NCBI RefSeq assembly: GCF_034555375.1
Contig: NZ_CP140706.1
Coordinates: forward strand, 2,781,001-2,845,000
Origin: Pseudomonas sp. B33.4
GTDB taxonomy: Bacteria > Pseudomonadota > Gammaproteobacteria > Pseudomonadales > Pseudomonadaceae
Direction of reading: 5' to 3'
DNA length: 64,000 nt
Positions 1 through 13,600 of the stretch are shown piece after piece. Position numbers and translations under genes: made by a program. How positions within the stretch are numbered: the stretch's first letter is position 1; each line of letters opens with the position of its first letter. Below the pieces are notes generated by a model that saw nothing but the letters and a program-made list of their open reading frames with translations, was not told where the DNA came from and searched no databases.

Positions 1-194
1 ACGACGTGAAGGCCTTCCTTACCACTCACTACAACACCACCAACAACGACCTGGCGATCAAAAACCACGGTTTCGTCACCGTGCCATCGGCCTGGAAAAC
101 CAAGGTGTATGAAACCTTCGTTTCCAACGCCACCGGTTACAACCTGAACATCAACAACACCAGCGTCTGCAACACCATCGGTCGTCCTCAGTAA
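1..194 (+). CDS. PstS/DING-like secreted binding protein, C-terminal fragment
   Basis: Only the last 63 or so residues are in the window; the gene starts upstream of base 1. The visible tail (FLTTHY, then SAWK, then TGYNLNINN and CNTIGRP) aligns without gaps to the end of the complete protein that follows, which has FLTTHY, LSWK, TGNNLDINN and CNGIGRP at the same spacing. The two are therefore tandem paralogues. The family is the periplasmic or secreted phosphate-binding PstS-like/DING group. Both genes are followed by almost identical terminators, which suggests the duplicated unit included the terminator. The family assignment rests on the intact neighbour. Confidence 0.8.
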   Translation, partial: DVKAFLTTHYNTTNNDLAIKNHGFVTVPSAWKTKVYETFVSNATGYNLNINNTSVCNTIGRPQ

Positions 195-220
195 GGCCTG
201 CGATTCACACCGCAACACGA

Positions 221-251
221 ATGGCAGCCCTTCGGGGTTGCCATTTTTTTT
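221..251 (+). terminator. Rho-independent terminator
   Basis: A 10-bp stem ATGGCAGCCC / GGGTTGCCAT (one G-T pair) closes a TTCG tetraloop and runs into eight T residues. It lies 26 bases after the stop of the truncated first gene and before the ribosome-binding site of the next. The left arm is identical to that of the terminator at 1423. Confidence 0.9.
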
Positions 252-289
252 GCCTCCCGTTCGCGGGGCATTCGATAAGGAGATTGAAC

Positions 290-1402
290 ATGTACAAACA
301 CATTGCAAAGGTTGCGTTGCTGTCGGCGGCGGCGTTGATGTCGGGCCACGCGTTGGCGGTGACCGGTGGCGGGGCGACGTTGCCAGCCGCGCTGTACAAG
401 GGCTCGGCCAACAGCATTTTGCCGGTCAGTTTCAGCTACGCCGGTGTTGGCAGCGGGGCAGGCAAAGTGGCGTTTTTAAGCAACAATGCTACGCCGTTCG
501 GCACTACAGGCACCGTGCATTTCACCGCCAGCGACTCGATCCTGACGGCAAGCGAAATCAGCCAATACAACAGCGCTTTTTACGCCAGTTATGGTCCGCT
601 GATTCAACTGCCCTCCATCAGCACCGCCATTGTCGTGTCCTATAAGAAAAGCGGTATCAGCAATCTCAACCTGACGAGCAGTCAGTTGTGCAGTGCGCTG
701 GCGGGTGAGACCACAACGTGGGGCCATCTAATGGGCACTGCCGACACCACGCCGATTCGCGTGGTCTACCGGAACAACGCCAGCGGCACCTCGGAAATCC
801 TCACTCGCCACCTCAATTCCGTTTGCCCGACAAAGTTCTCGACCAGTTCGTTGTTCACTACGGCGCGTCTGCCGTCAGGTTGGACACTGCCGAGCAACTG
901 GGTCGGCGTGTCGAGCGACAGTGATGTCCTGCCTACGATCAATCAGGTCGACGGCTCGATCGGTTACTCCGGCCCTGACGGCATCCTGGTGAGCGATAAC
1001 ACTGTCGTTGCCCGTCTTAACGGTGTGCTGCCAACCCCGCCCAACGTCTTGCTGGCACTGTCATCGGTAGTACCACCGTCGACTGCGGTTCAGGCGGAAA
1101 ATCCGGCCAATTGGTCGCCCGTGGTGGCGAACCCTGCCCTTGGCTACAAAATTGCTGCCTACAGCAACTTGATCATTGGTCAGTGCTACAGGGATGCCAA
1201 CGTGGCCAACGAGATTCGCAACTTTCTCACCACTCACTACAGCCAGCCTGGCAACAATGCTGCGGTACAGGCGCACAAATTCGTTGCGATACCGCTGAGC
1301 TGGAAAAACGCCGTCACCGCCAACTTCATCACCAACACCACCGGCAACAACCTCGATATCAACAACCCGGCCGTGTGCAACGGCATCGGTCGTCCTCTTT
1401 AA
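290..1402 (+). CDS. PstS/DING-like secreted substrate-binding protein
   Basis: A 370-residue protein with a Sec signal peptide (about residues 1-23, ending SGHALA) followed by TGGGATLPAALY. This GGGATLP start is typical of PstS-like/DING phosphate-binding proteins and of the LapA/LapB-type phosphatase-associated proteins of pseudomonads. The RNNASGTSEI segment resembles the phosphate-loop motif of that family. ATG 290 was chosen because AAGGAGA lies at 277-283; an upstream in-frame ATG at 221 falls inside the preceding terminator. Known context: in P. aeruginosa, PstS-like genes sit beside the phosphate-depletion-induced TPS gene pdtA, and here too a PdtA-like gene follows. Phosphate regulation is inferred from that parallel; no convincing pho box was seen. 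Confidence 0.85.
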   Translation: MYKHIAKVALLSAAALMSGHALAVTGGGATLPAALYKGSANSILPVSFSYAGVGSGAGKVAFLSNNATPFGTTGTVHFTASDSILTASEISQYNSAFYASYGPLIQLPSISTAIVVSYKKSGISNLNLTSSQLCSALAGETTTWGHLMGTADTTPIRVVYRNNASGTSEILTRHLNSVCPTKFSTSSLFTTARLPSGWTLPSNWVGVSSDSDVLPTINQVDGSIGYSGPDGILVSDNTVVARLNGVLPTPPNVLLALSSVVPPSTAVQAENPANWSPVVANPALGYKIAAYSNLIIGQCYRDANVANEIRNFLTTHYSQPGNNAAVQAHKFVAIPLSWKNAVTANFITNTTGNNLDINNPAVCNGIGRPL

Positions 1403-1422
1403 AAGTGACTGCCGCCAAACCG

Positions 1423-1455
1423 ATGGCAGCCCCATACAGGGCTGCCATTTTTTTT
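1423..1455 (+). terminator. Rho-independent terminator
   Basis: A perfect 10-bp stem ATGGCAGCCC / GGGCTGCCAT with a 6-base loop (CATACA) is followed by eight T residues, 20 bases after the PstS-like stop codon. It separates that gene from the giant exoprotein gene, so the latter should have its own promoter within 1456-1620. Confidence 0.92.
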
Positions 1456-1620
1456 GAAGGCGCAGAACGGCCCGGCGCGAATACTCCCCCAACATGAAGT
1501 TTGTGTGACATCCGTTCGGTCGCGACCGCCGCCAACTGCCTATGACGTAACAGCAGGTTTTTGCACGCCTGCGGCATGTGTGGCAACCAACGTGTGGCAA
1601 CCCAAAAGGATCTCGTAGTG

Positions 1621-4600
1621 ATGCTCGCTCGCCCATCCCGTCGTACCAACGTCCAGTCGTTCAAACGTGAAGCCGTGGAGCCGGCGCTGTGGTTGCTCAA
1701 ACCGCTGGCGCACGCGGTGGCGTTGTGTCTGGTGGCGGGCAACGCGCACGCGGCGACGGCGTTCAGCTCCAACTGGTTTGCCGCCAAGGGTGCCGCGCAG
1801 CAAACCGCTGCCGCACGGCCGAGCACTGGCGGTTTGCCGGGGATGACGCCGCCACTGGCGCAGCAGCAGAAAGCCAATCAGCAATTGCAGCGCTCGATCC
1901 AGACCCTGAACAACACCGTCGCCGCGATTGCCGCGCAGCAGGCGGCGCAGGCGGCCGGACGTGCCGCTGCGCTGGGCTCGGTGCAGTTTGTCCCGGACGG
2001 TCTGGGCGAGGGCGGTCTGAAGGTCGATAACAGCCTCACCCAAGGTTGGCAGAACGCCAAAGGTCCGCAGCAAACCCAGGCCGACGGCAAGACTACGGTG
2101 AAGATCGAGCAGACCGCCGACAAGGCCATCCTCAACTGGGAGACCTTCAACGTCGGGCGCAACACCACTGTCGAGTTTGCCCAGCAGGCGAACTGGGCAG
2201 TGCTCAACCGGGTCAACGATCCGAATGCGCGGGCGAGCCAGATCCAGGGGCAGATCAAGGGTGACGGCACGGTGATGCTGATCAACCGAAACGGCATCGT
2301 GTTCAGCGGCAGCAGTCAGGTCAATGTGCGCAACCTGGTGGCGGCAGCGGCGAATATCACCGATATCCAGTTCCGCGACCGTGGCCTGTATTTCGACAGC
2401 AACGGTACTCAGCCGACGTTCACCGATGCCGCTGGCAAGGTGTTGGTGGAACGTGGTGCTTCTATCGAAACGCACAAGCCGGCGTCGTCTACAGCTGCCG
2501 GTGGTTATGCCTTGCTGCTCGGCAGCGAAGTACAGAACGACGGCAGCATCAGCACCGCCAAGGGCCAGACCGTACTCGGCGCTGGGGACCGCTTCTACAT
2601 TCGCAAGGGCGCGGGCACCGAGGGCAATGCGCTGTCGACCACGTTCGGCAATGAAGTCACGCCGGGCTTCAAGGCCGGTAACGTTAGCGGCAAAGTCAGC
2701 AACAACGGCCTGATCCAGTCGTCTACCGGCGACATCACGTTGACCGGCCATGAAGTCGTGCAGAACGGCGTGTTGCTCGCCAGTACGTCGGTGGCGTCTC
2801 GCGGCACCATTCACTTGTCCAACCCCGCGAGCGACAGCGGCGGCAGTGTCACCCTGGCGCAAGGTAGCGCCACGGCGATCATGCTCGACAGCAGCGACCT
2901 GACGGCGCTCGACAGTCAGCATCAGGCCGCCCTCAGCGCGGTCAACGCGAACAACCGCATTCGTGGCGATCAGTCGCGCATCGAGATCCAGAGTGGCGGC
3001 AGTGTCGAGTTCCAGAACGGCTCGATCACCCTCGCCACCGGCGGGCAAGTGGCGGTGACGGCACAGCGCCGCAGCGTGGTGCGCGACGGGGCGATGATCG
3101 ATGTTTCCGGTGCCCTCGGCGTCAAAGTGGCGATGGAAAACAACAACATCAAGATCAACGTGCAAGGCAACGAGCAGCGCGACGCTTCGGTCAACCGCGA
3201 CAAAGGCGCACTCAACAGCAATGACATCTGGGTCGATGTGCGCGAGCTGGTCTATGTGCCGGCCGGCACCAACGGCTATGCCACGGATCGCTGGTATACG
3301 GCGGGCGGCTTGCTTGAGGTCGGCGGTTATCTCGGCACTCAGGCGCACAGCGTCGGTGAATGGATGGCGCAGGGCGGCACGGTGAGTTTTGCCGGCAACG
3401 ACGTGGTCACCGAGAAAGGCTCGCTGATCAATCTGTCCGGCGGCACCCTCGATGTGCAGGGTGGCGAGATCCGCCAGAGCTGGCTGCGCGGAGCCGACGG
3501 CAAATTGTATGAAGTGTCGCGTGCGCCGGGCGATCTGCTTTACACCGGGCTGTACCAAGGTTTCGAGGACAGCAGCGAACGCTGGGGCCAGAGCAGCTAT
3601 TTCTACAACCCGCTGATTGCCCCGCGTTCGCGTTTCGAGGCGGGCTATACCGTGGGCCGTGACGCTGGGCAACTGGTGATTGCCACGGCCAACGCCGCGC
3701 TCGGCGGGCAGTTGCTCGGCGAGGTGTATCAGGGCGAGCGGCAGAACCAGACGCCGAAACCGGTGCTTGATGGTTATGAGCAGAGTCAGACCGCGCTGGC
3801 GCGCCGCGCGCAATTGATCGTCGGCAGTTATGACCCGGCGTATGTGGCCGCAGCGGGCGGCGTTTTGTATGCGCTCAATCCGTTGCTGGATCAGGTGCAG
3901 ATCGGTGGTGACCGTCCGCTCGCCGGCAGCGATCTGGACCTCGCCGGTGCTGTCTCGGAGGCGCGCAAAGGCAAGTTGTTTCTCGATAACGATCAGCTCA
4001 ACGGCTTGCGTCTTGGCGCGCTCAAAGTGGCGGCCAGGGATCAGGTCGTAGTGGGTGGCGCGCTCAGCGTCGATAGCGGTGGCGACATCACCCTCTATGC
4101 GCCCGATGTGCAGATTGGCGCGGATCTGACTGCACGCAGCGGCAGCTTGCGGTTGGGCAACGTGCTCAATCAGTTCAACGGCAGCGAAAGCAGTGACACC
4201 CGACTCACGGCGAAGACCGGCAAGTCGACGCAAGTGTCCGTGGCCCAAGGCGTTCACCTTGATACCCGTGGCGTGTGGAGCAACCTGCGTACCCAGCCGG
4301 ACGATGGCGCGAGCCTGGCCTCGCTGAATGGCGGGCTGGTGTCGATCCGCAGCAGCGGCGATATCAATATGGGCGCCGGCAGCCTGCTCGATGTTTCGTC
4401 CGGTGGCGCCATCCTTGCCAACGGCAAGACCCGTGGCGGCAAGGGCGGTGATCTGACCCTGGAATCCAGCGCGATTTCCGCACCGGGCCAATCGCACCTG
4501 CGCCTCGATGGCGAGCTGCGTGGCTACGGTGTCACGGGCGGCGGCACCTTGACCGTGCAGGCCAACCAGATCTTGATCGGCCAGACCGACAAGTCGTTGA

Positions 4601-7600
4601 GCGAGACCACGCTGCAATTGTCCGCCGACCTGTTCAACAAAGGCTTCTCTGCTTACAACCTGATCGGCTTGAGCGGTCTGCGAGTGGCCGACGACACGGT
4701 CGTGGACGTGAGCATGCCGGTGTATCGTTTTGGCGATGCCGCGCCGAATCAGGCCAGCGGTGCCGACCCGCAATCAGCGCTGGAGCTATGGACGCCGGGA
4801 CTGTTCCAGGAAAACCCGACCCAGGGCGTGCTGACGCAACGCGCCGGTGCCAGCCTGACGCTGCAAGGCGGGGCCAGCCTGCTCACCCTGATCGATGCGG
4901 CCAACAGCGATTTGACCCTCGGTCGTGGTTCGCGCATCAGCGTCGATCCGGGGCAAAGCATCAAACTGCGCGGCGCCGGGCAGATCACCGTTGACGGCGA
5001 ACTCAACGCCTGGGGCGGCACGATTGATATTCGCCAGCAACAGTTCGGCTCGATCAAACCGGCCACCTCCAATCAACTGGCCGAACCGACTGCGCACAAC
5101 CGCTCGATCTGGATCGGTGAACAGGCGCGGCTGGATGTGGCAGGGCGTGTGAACACCGCCGTGGATGCTTTGGGCCGCACTTACGGGCAGGTCGGCAAGG
5201 GTGGCAGCATCATCCTCGGCGGTGAGATCGACGCAAAACTGGCCACGGCCACTGCCGCCGATGCTTACGTGATTGTGCGCCAGGGTGCGCAGCTCGATGC
5301 TTCGGGCGCCGAGGCGCTGTTGGACATCGCCGGGCAGGGGCCGACGCGTGTGGCAACCGACGGCGGACGCATCGCCATCGGCTCTTACAACGGTCTGTTT
5401 ATCGATGGCGATCTGCGTGCGGTGGCGGGCGGTGTCGGGGCGGCCGGTGGTCGTCTGGAAGTGGCGCTGGAGACGCCGTTGTACGTCGACTCAGCGGACA
5501 ACCAGGTGCGCGGGCCAAGAGAGTTGATCATCGACCAGACGTCGACCGGGCAGGCACTGGCCGCCGACCTGCGCCCGGGCGAGGCCGCCGACGGTTTGCG
5601 CTACGGTCAGGCCCGTGTGCATGCCGACAGCCTGATGACCGGCGGCTTCGACAATCTGAGTCTGTTGAGTAACGGCCTGCTGTCGTTCGACGGTGACGTT
5701 AGCTTGCACACGCAGCAAAGCCTCAGCCTGTACGCCGGGGCATTGTCCCTGGCGGAGTCAGCCAAAGACGCGTCACGGGTCGATCTGAGCGCGCCGTATC
5801 TGCGCTTGTCCGGTGTCGGCAGCTATTACAGCGTGGTCGGCAGCGTGCGCCCACGCCTGACCAACAGCCCGACCGACAAACTGGCGTGCGCCCGCTTCAC
5901 GGCGACGGCGAACCTGCTGGATCTGGGCAATGGTCTGTCGTTCGGGGCACAGGGTTCGATCCTGCAACTGAAGGCCCCGGCCGCCGAATACAGCCGCCGT
6001 GGGTTTGCCGAGGTCAGCCTCGACAGCAGCGGTGATCTGCGCTTTCTGGCGCCGACCGATGGCGCTGATAAAAGTCGCTTGTGGACCCCGGGTGATTTGA
6101 ACCTGCGTGCGGCGCAGATTTATCCCGCCAGTGACGTGCAGGCAGAAGTGCGTGTGGGCTATCAGGGCGCGCAGTCGGTTGCCGAACATACCCTGCGCAT
6201 CAGCGGCCACGGCCCGGCGCCGGCTGCGGCGCCTTATTCGGCGTTCGGCAAGCTGACGTTCTCGGCGGCGTCTATCGAACAGGGCGGCGTGTTGCGTGCA
6301 CCGCTGGGCAAGATTGTCCTCGGCGACGACTTGTTGACCACCACCCGTGAGGTTCGCCTGCTGCCGGGCAGCGTGACGTCGGTCAGCGGTGCCGGGCTGG
6401 TCATGCCGTATGGCGGCACCACGGACGGCATCGACTACCGCTATGGCGGCAAGTCGGTGGTGTTGAACGGCATCACCGGGGAAGCGACCGGCGTGTCGAT
6501 GAGCACCCAATTCATCGATGTGCAGAGCGGCGCAGTCATCGATTTGTCGGGCGGCGGCGACCTGCGTGGCGCCGGTTTCATTTCCGGGCGCGGCGGTTCC
6601 ACCGATGCCCGTTTCAATCCGCTGGTACGCAACGCCATCGACGGCAGCTTCAGCTTGCCGGGGCTGGCCAGCAACCCGGTGTACGCAATCGTGCCGGGCA
6701 ACCAGAGCACTTACGCGCCGGTACTGGCCGAGGCGGGCGCGGTCGATCCACGGATCGGCCAGCAGATCACCCTCGGCGCCGGAGTTCCAGGCCTGGCGGC
6801 GGGAACCTATACGTTGTTGCCGTCGACGTTTGCCTTGCTGCCCGGCGCGTTCCGGGTCGAAGTCAACGGCCAGGCGACGTCGGGCGCGTCCAGCGGTGTA
6901 CTGCCAATGCGCAACGGGTCGTGGACCGGCAGCGGGCAGATGTCGATTGCCAATACCGGCGTGCGCGACAGCCTCGCCCGCCAGATCATCCTGACCCCGG
7001 CGGATGTGCTGCGCCGTTACTCGCAGTACAACGAAACCAGTCTCAGCCAATTCATCCAGAGCGATGCCGTGCGGCGCGGGATTCCCCGGGCGCTGGCGCC
7101 GCAGGACGGCAAGACCCTCGATCTGCGACTGGTCGCCGGTGGCGAGCAGGACATCGCATTGCAGTTCAATGGGCAGGCTCGATTCAACGCGGCTGCAGGC
7201 GGCCTGGTCGGCACGGCCGTGGTGCGCAGTGGCAATGCCAGCAGCAGCTTTGAAATCCTCGGTGCCGGGCATGCGCCAAGCAAGGATTTCAACGGCATTT
7301 CGCTGTATGCCGACACCCTGAATAACCTCAACGCCGGGCGTTTGACCATCGGTGCGATGCCGACCGTCAGCTACACCACGGCAGGCAATATCATCGGCTT
7401 CATCGGTGACACCTCCAGCATCGTCCTGCGGGAAGGGGCGTTGTTGGCGGCGCCGGAAGTGTTGTTGCGCAGCAACTCGATCAATGGCGGCATCACCATT
7501 GAAGCGGGCGCCGGGGTCAATGCCTTGGGGCGTGGCAACGTCGCTTATGACTCGACGGCCGGCTACCTCTATCAACCTGGCGCGTCCAGCATGGTGGTGG

Positions 7601-10600
7601 TGTCCAACGGCTGGACCAACGTGCTCGCGCCGGAGGCGGGCGGTGGCTTTATTGGCGCTGGCAGCATTCGCATCGGCACCTGTGCCACGGTGGTCTGCAA
7701 CAGTCCGGCACTGCTGTATTCGAATGGCAGCATCACCGCCGCCACGGATAACCAGTTCGAACTCGGTGAAGCCGTGCGCTTTGGCACGCGTCATCTGGCC
7801 CTGGCGGTGGGGGCGGTCAACGCCGGCAGTGCCGAGGCGCTGGCCGCTGCCGGCAACCGGGTGCCGGCCGGCCTGACCCTGAACCAGAACGTCCTGGATC
7901 GTTTGCTGCGCGGTGATAACCAGTTCGGCGCACCGGCTCTGGAGACGCTGAGCCTGACCACGCGCGACGCTGTCAATCTGTACGGCAGCGTGACCCTCGA
8001 CACCTTCGATGCACAGACCGGCCAGAGCAAATTGCAAAACCTTGTGCTCGTTACCCCGGCGATTTACGGCGCGGGCAGTGCCGACGATGTCGCGACGATC
8101 CGCACCGCCAACCTGATCTGGAACGGGGCCACGCAGGACCCCGGCAGCGTAATCAGCGACGGCGCCGGTACCGGCAGCGGCACGCTGAATATTCAGGCGC
8201 AACGCATCGAGTTGGGTTACGGCCCGATGCCTCAAGCCAACGGCCTCGATCAGAACAATCGTCTGGCGCTGGGTTTTGCCAACGTCAACCTGAGTGCCAG
8301 CGAACGCATCAGCGCCAATCACAAGGGCAGTCTGGCGGTATATCAACAGCAGGGCGCTTACGACCCGGTGAAGGGCTACGCCTACAGTGGCGGCAATCTC
8401 AATCTGCGCACGCCGTTGCTCACCGGTGAAGCGGCGTCGGTCAATCTGCTCAAGGCTGGCAATCGCCTGACGCTTGACGGTGCCGGTGCTTCGGGCGTGG
8501 CCGATGCCTTGGGTGCAACCCTGAATCTGCAAGCCCGTGACATTGTGCTCGACAGCCGCATTGCCTTGGCCAGCGGCAAGCTCACGGTCACCGCCGAGCA
8601 TGATTTAATCCTGGCCGGCGGCGCGCAACTGGACATGGCCGGGCGCACCTTGCCGTTCAACGACGTGAGCAAGTACAGCTGGGGCGGCGACGTGTCGTTG
8701 TTGAGCACCAACGGCAATATTCGTCAGCTCGGCGGGTCGCGCATCGATCTGTCGGCGAAAAACAATCAGGCCGGTAACCTCAGCGCCGTGGCCTTGGCGG
8801 CGGATGCCGGCATCGTCGATCTGCAGGGCGAGATTCTCGGCGCCAGCAGCGGCTATTACGACGCCGGCGGTACGCTGGTGCCGTACAAGGCCGGCCGCGT
8901 GGATATTCGCGCTCAGCAGTTGGGCGGTGATGCCAGCGCGCAGTTCGCGGCACTCAATCAACGCCTGAACGCCGGGCAGGTATTCGGCAGTCGCAGCCTG
9001 CAACTCAAGCAAGGCGATTTGCTCATCGGCGACGGTCTCAAGGCCGGTGAAGTCAACGTCTCGGTGGACAACGGCAGCCTCACCGTCAATGGCTTGATCG
9101 ACGCCAGTGGCGAACGGGTCGGCAGTATTCGTCTGGCGGCGCAGAACGGCCTGACCCTGGCCGGCAATAGTGTGCTCGACGCCCATGGCCGGGTGTTGCG
9201 CGTCGACAGTTACGGCAAGATCATCGACGCGCCGAACCGGGCCATGGTCGAGTTGAATTCCGGTGCCGGGTTGTTGACCCTGGCGTCCGGTACGCGCATC
9301 GACCTGCGCCATGGTACTGATGCGGTGCCGGGTTTCCTCGCCGGTCAGCACGACCAGATGTTGCGCGGCACCCTCGAACTCAATGCGCCGCGACTGGGCG
9401 CTGGCGACATCGCCATCGATGCCAGTGGCAGCGTGAACATTCAGGGCGCGCGCTCCATTGGCCTCAATGGTGTGCGCCGCTATGACGATGCGCGTGATGG
9501 TGTCGATCCGGCGGTCAGTGGCCGGCCGTATCAGGTGATCGACCAGGCGCTGCTGAGCCGCATCGACGGCGACAACACCAGCTTCATCGACGCCGCGCTG
9601 AACAACGCCGATCTGTTGCAACGCAAACTGGCGGGCTTGAACAATGCGACCTACGCCGATGCCTTCCACCTGCGCCCCGGGGTCGAGATCGCCAGCAAGA
9701 CGGCTGACGGCGACCTGGTGGTGGAGGGCGACATCGACCTGTCGCGCTACCGCTATGCCAGCCTCAATCCGCATACGCGCAAGGTCGCCGGCGTCTATGG
9801 CTCCGGTGAGTCTGCCAGCCTGGTGATCCGTGCCGGTGGCAACCTCGACATTTACGGCAGCATCAACGACGGCTTCGCGCCGCCACCAGAGACTGTCGAT
9901 GACGCCGGCTGGAAACTGCTGCCGGGTGTGCAGCCGTTCGGTGGTGATCTGGTTGTACCGGGGGCCGGGGTGACGCTGGCGCCGGGCACGCAATTCCCGT
10001 CGGGTGTGACCCTCAATTACGATCTGCCGATTCAGGCGACGACGCTGGTCGGCGGCACGCTGTTGCCGGTGCAGGTGGAACTGGCCGCACCTTATACCTT
10101 CAGTGCCGGCACGGTGCTGGCGGGGGCGGTGCATGACGCCTCGGGCAATCTGTTGTATGCCGCCGGGACGCTGTTGGGCAACGACGTGACGGTGCCGGCC
10201 AGCAGTCGTTTGGGTGCCGGGATTCGCTTGAACCGCAACACCGAGTTGCAAGCCATGAACTGGCCCAAAGGCGTGCCGTTGCCGGGTGCTTTCGATGTCG
10301 ACACTGGCAGTAGCAAGAACCTGATGTTGAGCAGTTCGTTGGCGCTGTTGCGCGGTTCGTTGATTCCGTCGATGACCAATGTGGTGCTCGCCGACGGCGT
10401 CGCATTTATCGAGTTGCGTGCTTTGAATGGCGCAAGCCAGGGTGCCAACTGGGCAATTGCGCCGATGTTGCCGTCGGGCAGTGCGTCGTGGTCGATCCGC
10501 GCGGTGGCGGGGGCTGATCTTTCCGCCGCCGATAGTCGTGCTGTGAAACCGCTCACCACTGAAGGCAATTTGCGCCTTGCGGACACTCATTACGGGGCGA

Positions 10601-13600
10601 AGATCACCGAAGGCAATCCACGCGCAGTGTGGTCGGAAACCAACCAGTATGGTTTCCCTGCCTTCGAACCGGTGCCCGAGGAATACCTGATTCTCTGCGA
10701 AACCGATCCCGGTGCCTGTGCCCCGATGGCACGCTGGACCTGGGCACCCGGCAACCAGTTCGGCTTCCAGGATTACGCACCGATTCCCGAGGAATACCTG
10801 ACGCTGTGCGACAGTTACCCCGAGGTGTGCGTGCAGAGCAATCCGGCGAAAAGCGCCAGCATCCACAGCCAGATGTTCAGCGTCTTGCGCACCGGCACCG
10901 GTGATCTGGATCTGCTCGCGGCCGGCAATCTGAGCATGGCTTCACCGTTCGGCGTGTACACCGCCGGCACCCAGTCAGCCGATATCGATCCGCGCTTCAA
11001 CCAGCAACGCGCACACCTGTCTGACAACGGTTCGGTACTGGGCAGTGGCGGTACCGATGTTGAAAAATGGGTCGACGGTGGCACCGACAGTCTCTACCAG
11101 GCCTGGTATCCACAACTGGGCGGTAACCTGACGATCAATGCCGGCGGCTCTGTCTCTGGCGACACCCTCGGGCGCAAGGCCGCGAATACCGGCGGCTATC
11201 GTGAGCAGGTGCCAAGCGTCGCGGTGGGCAACTGGTTGTGGCGTCAGGGCACCGGCAGCGATGATGTGCCGACCGCCTGGTGGATCAACTTCGGCAGTTA
11301 CGCCACTCAGCCGCTGCCGGATGCCGACATGGATACGGCACCGTACCTGGTGGGTTTCACCGGTTTCGGCACCCTGGGGGGCGGTAACATCAGCCTGCGC
11401 GCCGGTGAAGACGCCGGCATGCTGAAACCGCTGGGGGATGCGCGGACCAACCCACGCAGTCAGGGATTGATCGTGGCGGTGGGCAGCACCGGTCGCATTG
11501 GCAGCGACGGCAGCCTGCAAATGACCGGTGGCGGCGATATGGACATTCGTATCGGTGGCACGCTCAATCCATCCCTGCAAGCTCGCGCCGGTAATCGGGG
11601 GATTACGCCGCCCAAGCACGATCTGCAAGGCGCGCTGATCAACCTGCGCGGCGCGGCACAGGTGAGTGGCAGTGCGGTGGGAGGGATCAATCTGCAATAT
11701 GGCGCCAACAGCGTGCAGCACGATGTGCGCGAAACCCGCGCGCTTGACCCGTTTACCGCGACCACCAGCAATGCCTCCGGCGGGATTGTGCTGATCCCCG
11801 GTGACTCCGGCATGCGCATCAGCACCCGTGGCGATCTGGTCCTGGGCGGGGCGGTGGATCCGGGGCGGGTGCGTTTGCAGAACGCCACGCCGTTGTTTGA
11901 TGACGAGGGGACAATCACCAAGGGCGGCATTCTCAGCGGCTTCTCGCTGTGGACCGCGCACACGGCGATCGACCTGTTCTCGGCCGGTGGCAACCTCACC
12001 CCGAGTACTCAATTGGCCGAGACGGACACCAACGGCCCGATCAAAGGGCAGAACACCTCGCCGACCGACAGCCGTTTCGTCTATCCAGCGATTCTGCGCG
12101 CGGTGGCTGCGCAGGGTTCGATCTATGCCGGTTCGTCGGCGGCTTACAGCGTTGGCAACACCGCCCCCGCAACCGCGTACTCTCTGCTGTTGGCGCCGTC
12201 GACGGCGGGGCAGCTGGAACTGCTGGCCGGTGATTCGATTTATGCCGGCGGCTATGCGATCAATCAGTCCGGAGCCAGTCCGCTGGCGCTTGCCACGCCG
12301 TTCGCCCCAGCGTTCAACGGCTATGCCAGCAACTCGGCGGAAATTCCGTTCATCTCCAACAGCGGCGCCGATGGTGTCGCTGCTGAACCGAACTTGCGAT
12401 ATCCGTTGTTCGCCTTCGGCAGCAATTCCTACTCGGGCCTCAGTGATGTTCAGGGACCGGCGCGAATCTACGCCTTGAGCGGTGACCTGGTCGGTGTGCG
12501 CAGTGGCGAGTCACTGCGCGCAAGCGATTCGCTGCTGACCTGGAACGAAGCCGCCGGGCCGGTGTGGATGATGGCCGGTCGCGACATCGTCGCCTCCGGT
12601 ACCAATCTGGGCCAATCGACGATTTCGCCGAGGGATGGCGTCGGCACCAGCAAGGATACGATCTACTCGACCGGCAATCTGTTTGTGCACAACGACCCGA
12701 GGGATGTATCGAGGGTGTCGGCCGGGCGCGACATCCTCTACAGCAGCTTCGACGTCGCCGGCCCCGGCACTCTTGAGGTCAATGCCGGGCGTAACATCCT
12801 CATGGAAGACCGCGCCAGCATTACCAGCCTCGGGCCGTTGCTGGCGGGTGATCAGCGGCCGGGTGCCAGCGTGGTCTTGCAGGCCGGTGTGGGCGCGCAG
12901 GGACCGGATTATTCACGGTTCATCGCGCGTTACCTGAACCCGCAAAACGTCGCCAGTGCGGACGCCTCCCTCAGCGCGCAACCGGGCAAAGTGGTCAAGA
13001 CCTACCTCGACGAATTGCACAGCTGGCTGACCTTGGGCTACGGCTTCAGTGGCAACGCAGAACAGGCGCAAGCCTTCTACGCCGCACTGCCGAATGCCGA
13101 GCAGGCGATTTTCGCGCGGCAGGTTTATTTCGCCGAACTGCGTGCTGGTGGCCTGGAATACAACGATGTCGATGGTCCGCGCAAAGGCAGCTATCTGCGC
13201 GGTCGCAACGCCATTGCCGCGTTGTTCCCAAGCACCGATGTGGCCGGTAACCCGATCCGCTACGACGGCGACATCACGCTGTACGGCGGGGCAGGGGTCA
13301 AGACCCTGTTCGGCGGCGACATCCAGATGCTCACCCCGGGCGGCGCTCAGGTGTTCGGCATTGAAGGCGCAGCACCACCGTCCACCGCGGGGATCATCAC
13401 CCAGGGCTCGGGCAACATTCAGCTCTACTCGCAGGGCAGCATTCTGCTCGGCCAGAGCCGGATCATGACCACCTTCGGCGGCTCGATCCTCGGCTGGTCG
13501 GCCGAGGGCGATATCAACGCCGGTCGCGGCTCGAAAACCACCGTGGTCTACACCCCGCCGAAACGGGTTTACGACACTTGGGGCAACGTCACGCTGTCGC

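Noticed and set aside
1456..1620. Possible pho box upstream of the exoprotein gene
   Set aside because: Only weak TGTCAC/TTCAT-like matches were found on the wrong strand; expected phosphate regulation therefore rests on analogy only.
1540..10866. Very long minus-strand open frames (about 750-1080 codons) opposite the exoprotein gene
   Set aside because: They are mirror frames produced by GC-biased third positions of the real gene; their translations are rich in R, H, A and G with no domains, and they lack ribosome-binding sites.
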